Shown here one piece after another: positions 19,276 through 28,359 of a stretch of DNA of 64,000 bases. Within the stretch, counting starts at the first letter, position 1. Each line of letters begins with the position of its first letter. Source of the stretch: Methylocystis heyeri (lineage in GTDB: Bacteria > Pseudomonadota > Alphaproteobacteria > Rhizobiales > Beijerinckiaceae); contig NZ_CP046053.1 of the NCBI RefSeq assembly GCF_004802635.2, forward strand, positions 62,001 through 126,000, written 5' to 3'. The notes beneath the pieces are model-generated. The model made no database searches, had not been told where the DNA came from, and saw nothing but the letters and a program-made list of their open reading frames with translations. The position numbers and the translations under genes are program-made.

Positions 19276-20835
19276 ATGACAGCCAAAAACCGCCCGCTCG
19301 CCGAACAGCGTTGCAGCGAGCAGGATGCGCCGGCGCCGGACTACGCTCTGGCGTCTGCATTTCTCGAAAGCCTCAGAAGTTTCCGTTCAGGGGCGTTGCA
19401 AATCGACCAAAGCGCCGCGCGTCACTTTTTGACGTGGCTCCACAAGAGCCGCATCCCGTTGAGTGGCGTCGATGAAGCGATCGTCGAACGTTTCGCGCGG
19501 CATCGCTGTCGATGCGGTCGTTACAGAGCGCGCCAACTCAAAACATTGACGTATCTCGGCCGCGTTCGTCGCTTCGTCTGCTTTTTGGAGGAGCGCGACC
19601 AAATTCAGGTTGTCAAAGACGTCGAATGCATCGACACGCATCTCGCCGATTTCGCGCGTCATCTCGACACACTTGGTTATAGCCAAGAATGTCGGCGCAG
19701 CTATCGGTCAGAGGCGGAGCATCTCGTGGTGTGGCTTCGCCTGTCTCGTGTTTTGTGGCGCGATGTGGACGACGCCGTAATCGAACGTTTCGTCCAGCAC
19801 GATTGCCGCTGCCCCATAAAGCGCAAGCGCGGCAAAGTGGTCGAGGGCACGGGGTTCGCACGGCGCCGACGAGGCGCGCGTGGCTTCATCGACTTCTTGC
19901 GGCGTCGCGACGCGATTCCGCCAGTGAGCACAGAACCGACATTCGTCGAAGACCCGCGCCTTTCTGCGTTTCGTATTTGGCTCAAACGTCATCGCGGGAC
20001 GACCGATGAGACGATACGGCGCTATCTCCAGGAGGCGTCGCGCTGGGCGTCGGCGTTGGGCCCGGATCCGGCCACCTTCGACGCCGCGACAATCCGCGCC
20101 ATCGTGCTCGATCAAGCGCCATCGCGCTCACGTGCATCGGTTCGAATGACAGTGACGGTGTTGCGCGTGTATTTGCGATTCCTGTCCGCGCAGGGCGAAT
20201 GCCGACCCGAGCTCATTCATGCCGTGCCGCCCGCGGCATTGCGTCGTCTCGCGACGCTTCCACGCTACGCCAGCCCGGAAACGATCGAACGGATCATCGA
20301 CTCCTGCGATCTGTCCACGCCTGTCGGCGTCCGGGACCGGGCGATTCTGCTTCTCCTGGCGCGCCTTGGACTTCGCGCCGGCGATGTCTGGCGGTTGCGG
20401 CTCGCCGATATCGATTGGGCGAACGCGGTCCTCTGCCTGCGCCACGGCAAAAGTCGACAACCGACACGGTTGCCTTTGCCGCAGGACGCCGGGGACGCGC
20501 TGTTGGCTTATCTCACCGAGGCGCGCCCGCCGGCCCGTGAAGCGCATGTGTTCCTGCGTGTCCAGGCTCCCTTCAGGCCGTTCGCGTCCGCGTCGGAGAT
20601 CGCGGGCATCGTTGCTCGGGCGGTGGCTCGAACAGGGATCGAAGGCGTTCCCACTGGCTCCCATCTGTTTCGTCACTCACTCGCGACGGCCATGTTGCGC
20701 GGCGGCGCGAATCTGGAGTCGGTCGGAACGATCCTGCGTCATCGTTCGCCGGGCACGACGGCCATCTATGCGAAGGTCGACATCACGATGCTCGAGGCCG
20801 TCGCGCAGCCCTGGCTCGGAGGCGAAGCATGCTGA
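19276..20835 (+). CDS. RIT tyrosine recombinase 1
   Basis: A tyrosine site-specific recombinase of 519 residues, the longest of the trio. The N-terminal half is an extended DNA-binding region with two Arg/His/Cys-rich repeats (RFARHRCRCGRYR and RFVQHDCRCPIKRK), which look like a duplicated arm-binding or zinc-like module. The C-terminal catalytic domain shows the first Arg region (RDRAILLLLARLGLRAGD), the HxxR box HLFRHSLATAML and the tyrosine nucleophile in HRSPGTTAIYAK. The ATG at 19276 follows GAAGGGA (19264-19270); an upstream in-frame ATG at 19207 lies inside the inverted repeat and is less likely. Its stop overlaps the start of recombinase 2. The three RIT recombinases are thought to act together in integration. 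Confidence 0.9.
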   Translation: MTAKNRPLAEQRCSEQDAPAPDYALASAFLESLRSFRSGALQIDQSAARHFLTWLHKSRIPLSGVDEAIVERFARHRCRCGRYRARQLKTLTYLGRVRRFVCFLEERDQIQVVKDVECIDTHLADFARHLDTLGYSQECRRSYRSEAEHLVVWLRLSRVLWRDVDDAVIERFVQHDCRCPIKRKRGKVVEGTGFARRRRGARGFIDFLRRRDAIPPVSTEPTFVEDPRLSAFRIWLKRHRGTTDETIRRYLQEASRWASALGPDPATFDAATIRAIVLDQAPSRSRASVRMTVTVLRVYLRFLSAQGECRPELIHAVPPAALRRLATLPRYASPETIERIIDSCDLSTPVGVRDRAILLLLARLGLRAGDVWRLRLADIDWANAVLCLRHGKSRQPTRLPLPQDAGDALLAYLTEARPPAREAHVFLRVQAPFRPFASASEIAGIVARAVARTGIEGVPTGSHLFRHSLATAMLRGGANLESVGTILRHRSPGTTAIYAKVDITMLEAVAQPWLGGEAC

Positions 20836-21743
20836 GCAATCATGTCGCCCGTTATGTCGCCCTGCATCGAGGTCTTGGGCTGGAGTTCAACGAGCAAGAG
20901 CGGCTTCTGGAGCTCTTTGCGGAATACGCGGAGGCGCATGAAGACGTCTGCGTTCAAACCAGGCGCGTCCATGAGTGGTGCGCGTCCGCGTCGTCGCCGA
21001 ACTCGGCGAGAACCAAGTATGACACGGTTCGACGTTTTTGCGCATTTCTCAACGCCGAAGACCCGCAACACGAGGTCCCGCCCGCAAACGCCCTCGGGCG
21101 CGGCAAGCGCCCGCGACCGGCTCCGCACATCCTGGAGCCCGAGCAAATACGCGCGATCATGCAAGCCGCTCTGGAGTTGCCGCCCAAGAACTCGATCAGT
21201 CCGCACACCTATCATTGCCTCTTCGGCTTGCTGGCCGCAACGGGTCTGCGGATTTCCGAAGCTCTGGCCCTGCAACGGCGAGATTTCACTGAAGACGGTC
21301 TGATCATCCGGCAAGGTAAATTCGGCAAGAGCCGCCTCGTGCCGCTCCACTCCACCATGCAACGGGCACTGGCGGATTACCTGGCGCTGCGGGACAAGCT
21401 GGGCGGAAACGGCGACGATCTGTTCGTTGTCAAAACCCGCCGGCCGCCGTCGGCGACCAGAGTTTACGTCGTCTTCGTTCGGTTGGCGCGCGAACTCGGT
21501 TTCCGAGGGCCGCCTGGAGCCCGCGGGCCCCGGCTGCACGACCTGCGTCACACCTTCGCCGTGCGGTCGCTGGAGGCGTGTGCGCACGACCGGCAAGCGG
21601 TCAGGCGTCACATGGCGGCGCTCAGCGTCTATCTCGGTCACGCGGACGTTGCGAACACCTACTGGTATCTGCAAGCGACGCCCGTTCTGATGCGCGACAT
21701 CGCCGAAGCGAACGAACGTCTGTTTCAGGGAGAGGCGGCATGA
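20829..21743 (+). CDS. RIT tyrosine recombinase 2
   Basis: A 304-residue tyrosine recombinase whose ATG lies 7 bp before the end of recombinase 1, so it is translationally coupled. Residues 1-100 form the SAM-like core-binding domain, and the catalytic domain has the first Arg in LLAATGLRISEALAL, the box LHDLRHTFAVRSL and the terminal motif LGHADVANTYWYLQ with the Tyr nucleophile. Length is standard for XerC/D-type enzymes. As the middle member of the trio it probably contacts the second strand-exchange half-site. No odd substitutions in the catalytic residues were noticed. Confidence 0.9.
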   Translation: MLSNHVARYVALHRGLGLEFNEQERLLELFAEYAEAHEDVCVQTRRVHEWCASASSPNSARTKYDTVRRFCAFLNAEDPQHEVPPANALGRGKRPRPAPHILEPEQIRAIMQAALELPPKNSISPHTYHCLFGLLAATGLRISEALALQRRDFTEDGLIIRQGKFGKSRLVPLHSTMQRALADYLALRDKLGGNGDDLFVVKTRRPPSATRVYVVFVRLARELGFRGPPGARGPRLHDLRHTFAVRSLEACAHDRQAVRRHMAALSVYLGHADVANTYWYLQATPVLMRDIAEANERLFQGEAA

Positions 21744-22744
21744 CGGCCCTCGCTCCCTACCTCGCCAAGTTTCTGCGCGAACATCTGCCGCGCGAACGAA
21801 ATGCCAGTCCTCACACGGTCGCGGCCTATGCTCACAGCTTCACGCTTTTGGTTCGTTTCGCGGCGGAGCGCCTGAAGCGGAGGCCGACCGACCTCGCCGT
21901 CGAGGACATCGACCCAAAGCTCGTGCTGGAGTTCCTCGATCATGTCGAGGAAAGCCGGGGAAACAGCGCGCGCACCCGCAACACGCGTCTCGCCGCTGTC
22001 CGAACATTCTTCCGATACATCGAATACCAGGCGCCGGCCTGCCTCGACCAGGCGCTGCGCATCCGCGCGCTTCCAATCAAGCGAACCGACGCGACGCTCA
22101 TCGACCATCTCACCAAAGAGGAGGTCCAGGCGGTGCTGGCGGCTCCGGATCCGTGCAGCTTGGGCGGAACCCGCGACCGCGCCATGCTGCATCTGACCTA
22201 TGCCGCAGGGCTTCGCGTCTCCGAACTGCTCTCGCTTCGCATCGACGATTTTCCGCAGCCGTCGCTCGCGACGGTGAAGATCCTCGGGAAAGGGCGGCGC
22301 GAGCGGGTGCTGCCGTTGTGGCGCGAAACGCAAACCGTGTTGAGAGCATGGCTCGCGGTTCGCCCGTCCGGTCAGGCCCCAGAACTGTTTCTCAATCGCA
22401 ACGGCGGACGGATGAGCCGCGACGGGTTCGCGCATCGATTGGCGCTCCATGTCGCGGCCGCCACCCGGACGCAGCCGTCCTTGGCAGATAAACACGTGAC
22501 GCCGCATGTGCTTCGACACAGTTGCGCCATGCATACGCTCGCAGCGACCGGCGACATACGGAAAGTCGCGCTTTGGCTCGGCCACGCGAGCATACAGAGC
22601 ACGGAAGCCTATCTCCGGGCCGATCCCGCAGAAAAATTGGCGGTGCTGTCGGCGCACGCTTCGCCGACGATCCAGAAAGGCAAGTTCCGGCCGCCACCCG
22701 ATGCTTTGCTTGCGATGCTCGGCGAGGTCCGAAACACCGCGTAA
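21740..22744 (+). CDS. RIT tyrosine recombinase 3
   Basis: A 334-residue tyrosine recombinase starting at the ATG of an ATGA overlap with recombinase 2. It has the typical N-terminal core-binding domain (SPHTVAAYAHSFTLLVRFA), then the catalytic domain with the first Arg in YAAGLRVSELLSLR, the box TPHVLRHSCAMHTL and WLGHASIQSTEAYLRAD with the Tyr nucleophile. It resembles phage/plasmid integrases of the XerD/RitC kind. It is followed by a strong intrinsic terminator that isolates the recombinase operon from the sno 3' half. All three recombinases appear intact, so the element may still be mobile. Confidence 0.9.
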   Translation: MTALAPYLAKFLREHLPRERNASPHTVAAYAHSFTLLVRFAAERLKRRPTDLAVEDIDPKLVLEFLDHVEESRGNSARTRNTRLAAVRTFFRYIEYQAPACLDQALRIRALPIKRTDATLIDHLTKEEVQAVLAAPDPCSLGGTRDRAMLHLTYAAGLRVSELLSLRIDDFPQPSLATVKILGKGRRERVLPLWRETQTVLRAWLAVRPSGQAPELFLNRNGGRMSRDGFAHRLALHVAAATRTQPSLADKHVTPHVLRHSCAMHTLAATGDIRKVALWLGHASIQSTEAYLRADPAEKLAVLSAHASPTIQKGKFRPPPDALLAMLGEVRNTA

Positions 22745-22770
22745 CGCCAAACCCCCGCCCAACTTCACCG

Positions 22771-22801
22771 CCCCTCGGCTGCCCCCAGCCGAGGGGTTTT
22801 T
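22771..22801 (+). terminator. Intrinsic terminator of the RIT operon
   Basis: A perfect 10-bp stem, CCCCTCGGCT (22771-22780) and AGCCGAGGGG (22787-22796), with a 6-nt loop and five T. It lies 27 bp after recombinase 3 and 10 bp before the right inverted repeat. Confidence 0.88.
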
Positions 22802-22810
22802 CACAACAGA

Positions 22811-22908
22811 AGGAGAAAAATTATGCCGCGCAATCATCGAGCTTTCCCCCGCAAAACCGGGGATTCGTCACGGCCACTCGGCATATCGGGCAACGTGGCA
22901 GAATATGT
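22811..22908 (-). repeat. RIT right inverted repeat, 98 bp, carrying a ribosome site and start codon
   Basis: Reverse complement of 19136-19233 with one mismatch. Read on the plus strand it begins AGGAG, has ATG at 22823 and an open frame that runs into sno at the junction 22901-22908. Confidence 0.93.
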
Positions 22909-24697
22909 TTTGGACTACCTCGCCCACAGCTTCCCGACCCAGCTCTATGAGCCATTCACCGACAGCGAAGGCAATCTGTCGTCGCGTCCCGTCTTTCGCG
23001 ACGGCCAGCCCGTGCTATGCCGAGAGGCGGTCGCGCGTCGCGATCGGCTGATCGAGAGACTGGCGTCCCTGCCGCCCGTGCATGGCGCCCTCGACCAGAT
23101 CGTTCAGCGCTTTGGCGCGGACATGGTGGCCGAGGTGACGGGCCGCTCTCGACGTATCGTTCGCAAGACCGGACGGAACAGCGTCGATCGCCTCGTCGTC
23201 GAGAATCGCGCGCCTTCGGCCAATCTCGCCGAGGCGCAGGCGTTCATGGATGACGCCAAGCGCATCCTCGTGTTCTCGGACGCCGGCGGCACCGGGCGCT
23301 CCTATCATGCCGAGCTGTCGGCGAAGAACCGCCGCCTGCGCGTCCACTATCTGCTCGAGGCCGGATGGAAGGCCGACGCCGCCATCCAGGGACTCGGGCG
23401 CACGAACCGGACCAATCAGGCGCAGCCGCCTCTGTTCCGCCCGATCGCAACCAATGTGAAGGCGGAGAAGCGCTTTCTCTCAACTATAGCCCGCCGTCTC
23501 GACACGCTCGGCGCCATCACCAAGGGCCAGCGTCAAACCGGCGGACAGGGATTGTTCCGGCCACAGGACAATCTGGAAAGCCAGTACGCCCGCGACGCCT
23601 TGCGTCAGCTCTATGTCCTGCTGGTCGCGGGCAAGGTCGAGGACTGCTCGCTTGGAGTTTTTGAGGACGCGACCGGGCTGAAACTCACCGACAGCAACGG
23701 GATCAAGGACGAGCTGCCGCCCATCACCACCTTCCTCAACCGGCTGCTGGCGCTCACCATCGATCTCCAGAACATTCTGTTCACGGCGTTCGAGCAGCTC
23801 ATGAACGCCCGCATCGAGGGCGCGATTGCATCTGGAAGTTATGACGCAGGGCTGGAGACCCTGACGGCGGAGAGTTTTATCGTCACCGATCGCCGGACGA
23901 TCTACACCCATCCCGGCACGGCGGCGGAAACGCGCCTGCTGACGATCACGCAGCGCGAGAGGAACCAGCCCGTCACTCTGGACGAGGCGCTGGATCGACT
24001 CTCCGATCCTCGCGCGCGCCTTCTGGTCAACAGCCAGTCGAGCCGCGCCGCCGTGCAAATCCCGGCGCCCAGCGTGATGCTCGACGACGGCGAGGTGGAA
24101 CGCCGCGTGCGGCTGATCCGGCCGATGGAGCGCCCCGCTTTTTCCTTGGCGATGATGCCGCAGACCCATTGGCGGGACGCCGACCGCGAAACCTTCGCCA
24201 GCGCTTGGGCGGCGGAGCTCGCCGCCGTGCCGGAATTTGTCGACAGCACAATCCACATTGTCGCCGGCCTATTGCTGCCGATCTGGAAACGTCTTCCGAA
24301 CGAGTCGACACGGGTTTATCGGCTCCAGACCGATGCGGGAGAACGCATCGTCGGCCGCAAGGTCTCGGCGACGTGGGCGACGGTGGCGCTGGAAGGGGAC
24401 GCGACCAATCTTTCACCCGATGACGCCTTTGCCGCGCTGATGGCCGGTAAGACCGTCATCGATCTTGCCGAGGAGCTCCAACTGCGCCGCGTTCGCGTCA
24501 TGGGCGCCAACCGGATCGAATTGACCGGTTTCACCGACGCGATGCGGGAGCGGCTGAGCGCTTATGGTCTCTTCCACGAGATCATCTCCTGGAAGCTGCG
24601 GATGTTTGTCCCGACCGACGCGACGGGCGCGGCGATTCTCGCACGGGTGATGGAGCGCTACCCGTTGTCGCGCGTCAGCGAGCGGGACGCGGCGTGA
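22823..24697 (+). pseudogene. Strawberry-notch-like helicase, 3' half, with a RIT-encoded start
   Basis: The native part begins at GAATATGT (22901) and encodes the second helicase lobe and C-terminal domain of the Sno protein: DAGGTGRSYHAE, then the motif VI region AAIQGLGRTNRTNQAQ near residue 200 and a long C-terminal region. It has no Walker A of its own. The 27 residues before the junction come from the RIT inverted repeat, which supplies AGGAG (22811-22815), ATG (22823) and a stop-free frame in phase with sno. The half could therefore be made as a separate protein if transcribed, but the RIT terminator at 22771-22801 lies just upstream. It ends 1 bp before the start of the Toprim gene. 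Confidence 0.85.
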
Positions 24698-24698
24698 G

Positions 24699-25739
24699 AT
24701 GGCGCGGGGCGCCTCCGAACTGGCATGCCGTCTCGCGCGCGAGGCCGAGGCGGTATGCCGTCACTATCTCTCCAACGGTCGCCGTCACGGCAATTATTGG
24801 GTGGTCGGCGACGTCGCGAACACACCGGGCCGCTCTATGTTCGTGCGGCTGAAGGGCGGCGAATCCGGCAGGGGCGGGGCAGGAAAATGGACCGATGGCG
24901 CGACGGCCGATCATGGCGATTTGCTCGACGTCATTCGCGGGAGCTGCGGCCTCGTCGACTTCCACGACGTGATGGACGAAGCACGGCGCTTTCTCAGCCT
25001 GCCACGACCGGAGCCAGAACCGGAATGGCGCCGTCAGCACGCGCGAGCGCCGACTGGGTCGCCGGAATCGGCGCGACGACTGTTCGCAATGTCGCGGTCG
25101 ATTGCGGGCACTGTCGCGGAAACCTATCTGCGCAATCGCGGCATTGCGGCTTTGCAGGGAACCGCGAACCTGCGCTTCCACCCGCGTTGCTATTACCGGC
25201 CCTGCGATGACGCGCCGACCCAGACTTGGCCGGCGATGATCGCCGCCGTCACCGCCTTTGGCGGCGAGATCACCGGAGCGCATCGCACCTGGCTCGATCC
25301 CTCTGGCGAAGACAAGGCGCCGATCGACACGCCAAGGCGGGCGATGGGCCAACTCCTCGGCAACGCCGTCCGCTTCGATAGGGCGCAAGACGTCATGGCG
25401 GCGGGTGAAGGAATCGAAACCGTGTTGTCGCTGCGATGCGTCATGCCCGACATGCCGATGGTGGCGGCGCTCTCAGCCGCGCATTTGGCCGCGATCCTGC
25501 TTCCGGTGACGCTGCGGCGTCTCTATATCGTCCGCGACGACGATGCCGCAGGCGCCGGCGCGGCGGCGCGTTTGATCGACCGTGCGAAGGCGCTCGGAAT
25601 CGAGGCGATCGCTTTGTCGCCGACGCTGGAGGACTTCAACGACGATCTCCGCGGACTCGGCGTCGATGCGCTGCGGACGGCGATCAGGACGCAAATCGCG
25701 CCGCAGGACGTAGCTCGCTTCATGGAATTGCCGGCGTGA
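24699..25739 (+). CDS. Toprim-domain (DUF7146-like) primase-helicase-related protein
   Basis: A 346-residue protein common next to sno in alphaproteobacterial elements. The N-terminal region (CRHYLSNGRRHGNYWVVGD and GKWTDGATADHGDLLDVI) is of the type seen in plasmid primase-like proteins, and the C-terminal half has a Toprim fold with AAGEGIETVLSL near residue 236 (catalytic Glu) and YIVRDDDAAGAGAA near 281 (DxD). It probably takes part in priming or processing single-stranded DNA after transfer. Start ATG 1 bp after the sno stop, so it would be translated from the same mRNA as sno and may suffer polarity from the RIT insertion. Assignment to a named DUF is from memory; Toprim residues are seen. 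Confidence 0.8.
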   Translation: MARGASELACRLAREAEAVCRHYLSNGRRHGNYWVVGDVANTPGRSMFVRLKGGESGRGGAGKWTDGATADHGDLLDVIRGSCGLVDFHDVMDEARRFLSLPRPEPEPEWRRQHARAPTGSPESARRLFAMSRSIAGTVAETYLRNRGIAALQGTANLRFHPRCYYRPCDDAPTQTWPAMIAAVTAFGGEITGAHRTWLDPSGEDKAPIDTPRRAMGQLLGNAVRFDRAQDVMAAGEGIETVLSLRCVMPDMPMVAALSAAHLAAILLPVTLRRLYIVRDDDAAGAGAAARLIDRAKALGIEAIALSPTLEDFNDDLRGLGVDALRTAIRTQIAPQDVARFMELPA

Positions 25740-25888
25740 GCCGGAACGGGGAAACGAGGCGCGGCGGCGCGCGGATCTGATGTCGCATCGGATCGTGGCG
25801 CTTCCCGTTGTGTCGGAGAGGACTGCGACCACGGCCTTCTTCAGAGGGCGATCGGGGCGGCAAACGGCCCGGGCCGGCAATGGCTTCA

Positions 25889-25948
25889 GGCCGGCTATTT
25901 TCCGTCGGCGGCAAGCCGCCTTTACATCGCGAGACAAAATAGCCGGCC
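25889..25948. repeat. Nested inverted repeats
   Basis: Outer arms GGCCGGCTATTTT (25889-25901) and AAAATAGCCGGCC (25936-25948) are a perfect 13-bp pair; an inner pair GGCGGC (25907-25912) and GCCGCC (25915-25920) lies between them. It could be a bidirectional terminator, a protein site or an RNA structure. Confidence 0.75.
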
Positions 25949-26022
25949 TTCCGCCATCCTCCACTTCGTTCCGGCCCTTCGCTGCGCTTCGGGTGCAAGC
26001 CCGGTCCGCCCGCCGCCTTTCG

Positions 26023-26049
26023 TCGCCATGAAGGCCGCGATGGGCGCGG
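26023..26049 (+). repeat. Shared leader motif, copy 1 (upstream of DUF2493 gene)
   Basis: Matches 28360-28386 at 25 of 27 positions; core AGGCCGCGATGGGCGCGG. It ends 25 bp before the ATG of the DUF2493 gene, whereas copy 2 ends 32 bp before the DUF736 ATG. Confidence 0.65.
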
Positions 26050-26074
26050 TCGATCCGACGAAGGGTAGCCCCCC

Positions 26075-27013
26075 ATGACGACCGAACGCATCGAACCCGG
26101 CTTTGAACCGCCGCATAACTCATCCCCGACCGATCGCGTCCTCGACGAACTCCAGCTCTACGGCTACCGCCCCTTCCAGGGCGAACCCGACCCGAGGCCG
26201 CTGCCGCAAGCCCAAACGATCGCGAGCGCAGTCGCCGACATTTTCGACGCCCTGATCGCCACATTGGGCGAGACCCGCCTCGAACCCGACCTCGAGGAGC
26301 TGCTGTGGTCGAGCGTCAATCTCTTCCACCGCGCCGTCTCCCGCATCGAGCGCGAACTGGACGACAACGAGCAGGCGCAGCGGCGCGGGCAGAAGGAACA
26401 GGACGGCTCCGAAATCCGCTCGGTCGAATTGGAGCGCCTCATCGCCGAGGGGATGACGCTGATCGAGCGCAGGAACAGTTTTGAATTCTTCCGCGATTGC
26501 GCCGCCGAACAATTCGAGCGCCATACCGGCTCGTCCTGGCGTCCGCGCAGCGGATCGATGGTCAATCATCGCGCGCTGACCTCGGCCATGATCGACAGCC
26601 GCGACTTTATCGCCGCCAAGCGTCGCGCCGAGACGCAAGTGCTGCTCCCCGCGGGACCGAAAATCGCCTTCACCGGCGGGTTCGAATTCAACGATCATCG
26701 CGCCATCTGGGACCGGCTCGACAAGGTCCACGCCAAACATCCCGACATGGTGCTGTTGCATGGCGGTTCGCCGAAGGGCGCCGAGCGCATCGCCGCCAAA
26801 TGGGCCGATCATCGAAAGGTTCCGCAGATCGCCTTCAAGCCCGACTGGACCAAGCACGCCAAGGCGGCGCCGTTCAAGCGCAACGACCAAATGCTCGACG
26901 TGCTGCCGATCGGAGTCATCGCTTTCCCCGGCTCGGGGATCTCCGCGAACCTCGCCGACAAGGCGAGGAAACTCGGCATCCCGGTGTGGACGTTCGATGA
27001 GGGCGGCGCGTGA
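26075..27013 (+). CDS. DUF2493 (SLOG-like) protein
   Basis: A 312-residue protein with an acidic N-terminal region and a C-terminal DUF2493 domain: KIAFTGGFEFNDHRAIWDRL begins a Rossmann-like fold near residue 193, with LLHGGSPKGAERIAAKWA as the nucleotide-binding loop and PIGVIAFPGSGISANLADKA as the second glycine-rich segment. DUF2493 belongs to the SLOG/YspA group that binds nucleotides or their derivatives; its plasmid role is not known. The protein is common in the ardC-parB-sno backbone. ATG at 26075 is preceded by a run of C rather than a clear ribosome site, and by a shared leader motif. Long leaders on both sides suggest single-gene transcription. Confidence 0.8.
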   Translation: MTTERIEPGFEPPHNSSPTDRVLDELQLYGYRPFQGEPDPRPLPQAQTIASAVADIFDALIATLGETRLEPDLEELLWSSVNLFHRAVSRIERELDDNEQAQRRGQKEQDGSEIRSVELERLIAEGMTLIERRNSFEFFRDCAAEQFERHTGSSWRPRSGSMVNHRALTSAMIDSRDFIAAKRRAETQVLLPAGPKIAFTGGFEFNDHRAIWDRLDKVHAKHPDMVLLHGGSPKGAERIAAKWADHRKVPQIAFKPDWTKHAKAAPFKRNDQMLDVLPIGVIAFPGSGISANLADKARKLGIPVWTFDEGGA

Positions 27014-27214
27014 GCGCCGGTTCGACGCATCTTTGGGCGCCAAAATCATTTTCGCGATCAACCAGCTTACGACTGTCGTGACAAAGCCGACGGGATGCCG
27101 AGTGCGCAGTCCAGAATCGGCGGCAGGCCAGCTGCAACGGCGGGCAGGGGACTTTTTGGCATTCGCCTCCCAACCCCGGCGGGCGCCACCCCGCTCTCAT
27201 TGGCGCAATCCTTG

Positions 27215-27317
27215 GTCCGGCCCATGGCCTGACGCCATCAACCCGCGAGGGGTCCGCTACGCGAGCGTGCGGCCTCTGCGGCTTCGCCTGCGAGGTGATT
27301 GCGGCCGTGGGCCGGAC
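27215..27317. repeat. Long-range inverted repeat in the 27.0-27.4 kb leader
   Basis: Arms at 27215-27228 and 27304-27317 pair at 13 of 14 positions (GTCCGGCCCATGGC against GCCGTGGGCCGGAC) with 75 bp between. It fills the 358-bp gap before the small gene at 27372; I see no other gene there. Confidence 0.6.
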
Positions 27318-27371
27318 TTACGGGCGCCTGTCGCGCGGGGCTGGTCCCCGCCTCAAAGACGGGAGCCGAAA

Positions 27372-27542
27372 ATGTCTCAAGCCCTCAACACCGCTTACGC
27401 CTGCGGCTGGAGCCTCGCCACCACCCTCATGACCTGCGTCGTCGTCTTTCGCGCTGGCGACGACGATTTCGGCGTCATGACGACCGCCGAATATGACGGC
27501 GATCCGGAAATTGTGATCCACGAATTCGACCCCTGGGCTTGA
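27372..27542 (+). CDS. Small conserved-looking plasmid protein, 56 aa
   Basis: A short acidic protein opening MSQALNTAYACGWSLATTL and ending IHEFDPWA, with a central VVVFRAGDDDFGVMTTAEYDG segment. It has a good GGGAG site at 27361-27365 seven bases before the ATG, high-GC third positions and a terminator after it, all of which support a real gene. I do not recognise the family and see no membrane helix. The acidic character and small size fit an adaptor or a DNA-mimic inhibitor, but that is speculation. It is separated from both neighbours by long leaders. Confidence 0.6.
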   Translation: MSQALNTAYACGWSLATTLMTCVVVFRAGDDDFGVMTTAEYDGDPEIVIHEFDPWA

Positions 27543-27565
27543 ATGGGCTTCGAACACGCCCGCCC

Positions 27566-27609
27566 GGCGGCGGAAGTCCCCACGGATTTTCGCCGCCGCC
27601 CATTTTTTT
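27566..27609 (+). terminator. Intrinsic terminator after the 56-aa gene
   Basis: Stem GGCGGCG (27566-27572) with CGCCGCC (27591-27597) and a T7 run at 27603-27609. Confidence 0.6.
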
Positions 27610-28359
27610 CGGCTTTCCTTGCGTCGCGCCGTTCTTTTGAAGGCGCGAGGGGTCGACGCTTCCTCATGGCGACCCGGTGCGCTACGGAGACCGTCGTCAC
27701 GATCTCGATCGTCATCGCCATCCCGCTCCTTCTCGATCGTCGCAGCGCTCATCTTCGACGTCACCATCTCGACTGGCGTCCCGCAGGCTCCGCCCGGTCA
27801 GCCGGCGAGGGCATCGCACGGGGCAACATTCGCCGCGACGGCTTCCATCGACCATGAGCGAACATCATGATCGCCGTTGCGCGGCTCCGAGCTTGGTAGA
27901 TGATCGGGTGTTGACGGATCGTCCGGGCAACGTCGAGACGGGGGCGCGGTCGACGCTCTGGCTGGAACAGGCGGCGCCGGCGGCGCGAGGCCAATAGATT
28001 GCGGTGGTCTTGCGTGGGGTTTCTCGGCGTCCGCGATGTTGGTTTGGGAGACGGGGCGGAACGGCTGTGAGCTCGGGGCTGTTTCGCCGGGCGCCGCCGA
28101 ATTCCTTCCTGTGAACCGTGGCCGCCTGTTCTCCTTGTTTGGTCTCTGTCTGGTGGCGTCGCTCCCACACGGCCTCTTCAATGGCTTGATCTGGCCGAAG
28201 GCCGGCTGCGCCTCGATCGCCTATCGCAACGCCGCCGGGCAAGTTTCTTCCCCTGGGCTGCGCCCATTCCTCGCGAGGCAAGAAACTCGCCCGCCTGGCG
28301 TCCTTCGCGTTGCTGCGGCCCGCAAGCGGGTGCGTCGTCGATCGCCTTCGGTCTTTCGA
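27610..28359. other. Long gene-free stretch upstream of DUF736
   Basis: No convincing open frame with a ribosome site is seen on either strand. It holds an inverted repeat at 28237-28249 and 28280-28292 (GGGCAAGTTTCTT against AAGAAACTCGCCC, 12 of 13 pairing) and Arg-rich shadow frames only. It may be a long 5' leader or decayed coding DNA. Confidence 0.45.

Larger units (their letters stand above)
19106..22908 (+). mobile_element. RIT (recombinase in trio) element inserted in sno
   Basis: Three overlapping tyrosine recombinase genes in one direction, bounded by 98-bp inverted repeats (19136-19233 and 22811-22908) that differ at one base, 8 bp of shared sequence GAATATGT at both junctions, and a terminator after the third gene. 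This is the defining layout of RIT elements. Removing the element and keeping one GAATATGT restores the sno reading frame exactly (PREYV joined to VLDYLAHSF), which proves that this is an insertion into a formerly intact gene. Confidence 0.92.
25740..26074. other. Structured intergenic region upstream of the DUF2493 gene
   Basis: No gene is seen. It contains nested inverted repeats at 25889-25948 and a leader motif (26023-26049) that recurs before the DUF736 gene. No clear promoter boxes could be assigned. Confidence 0.5.
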
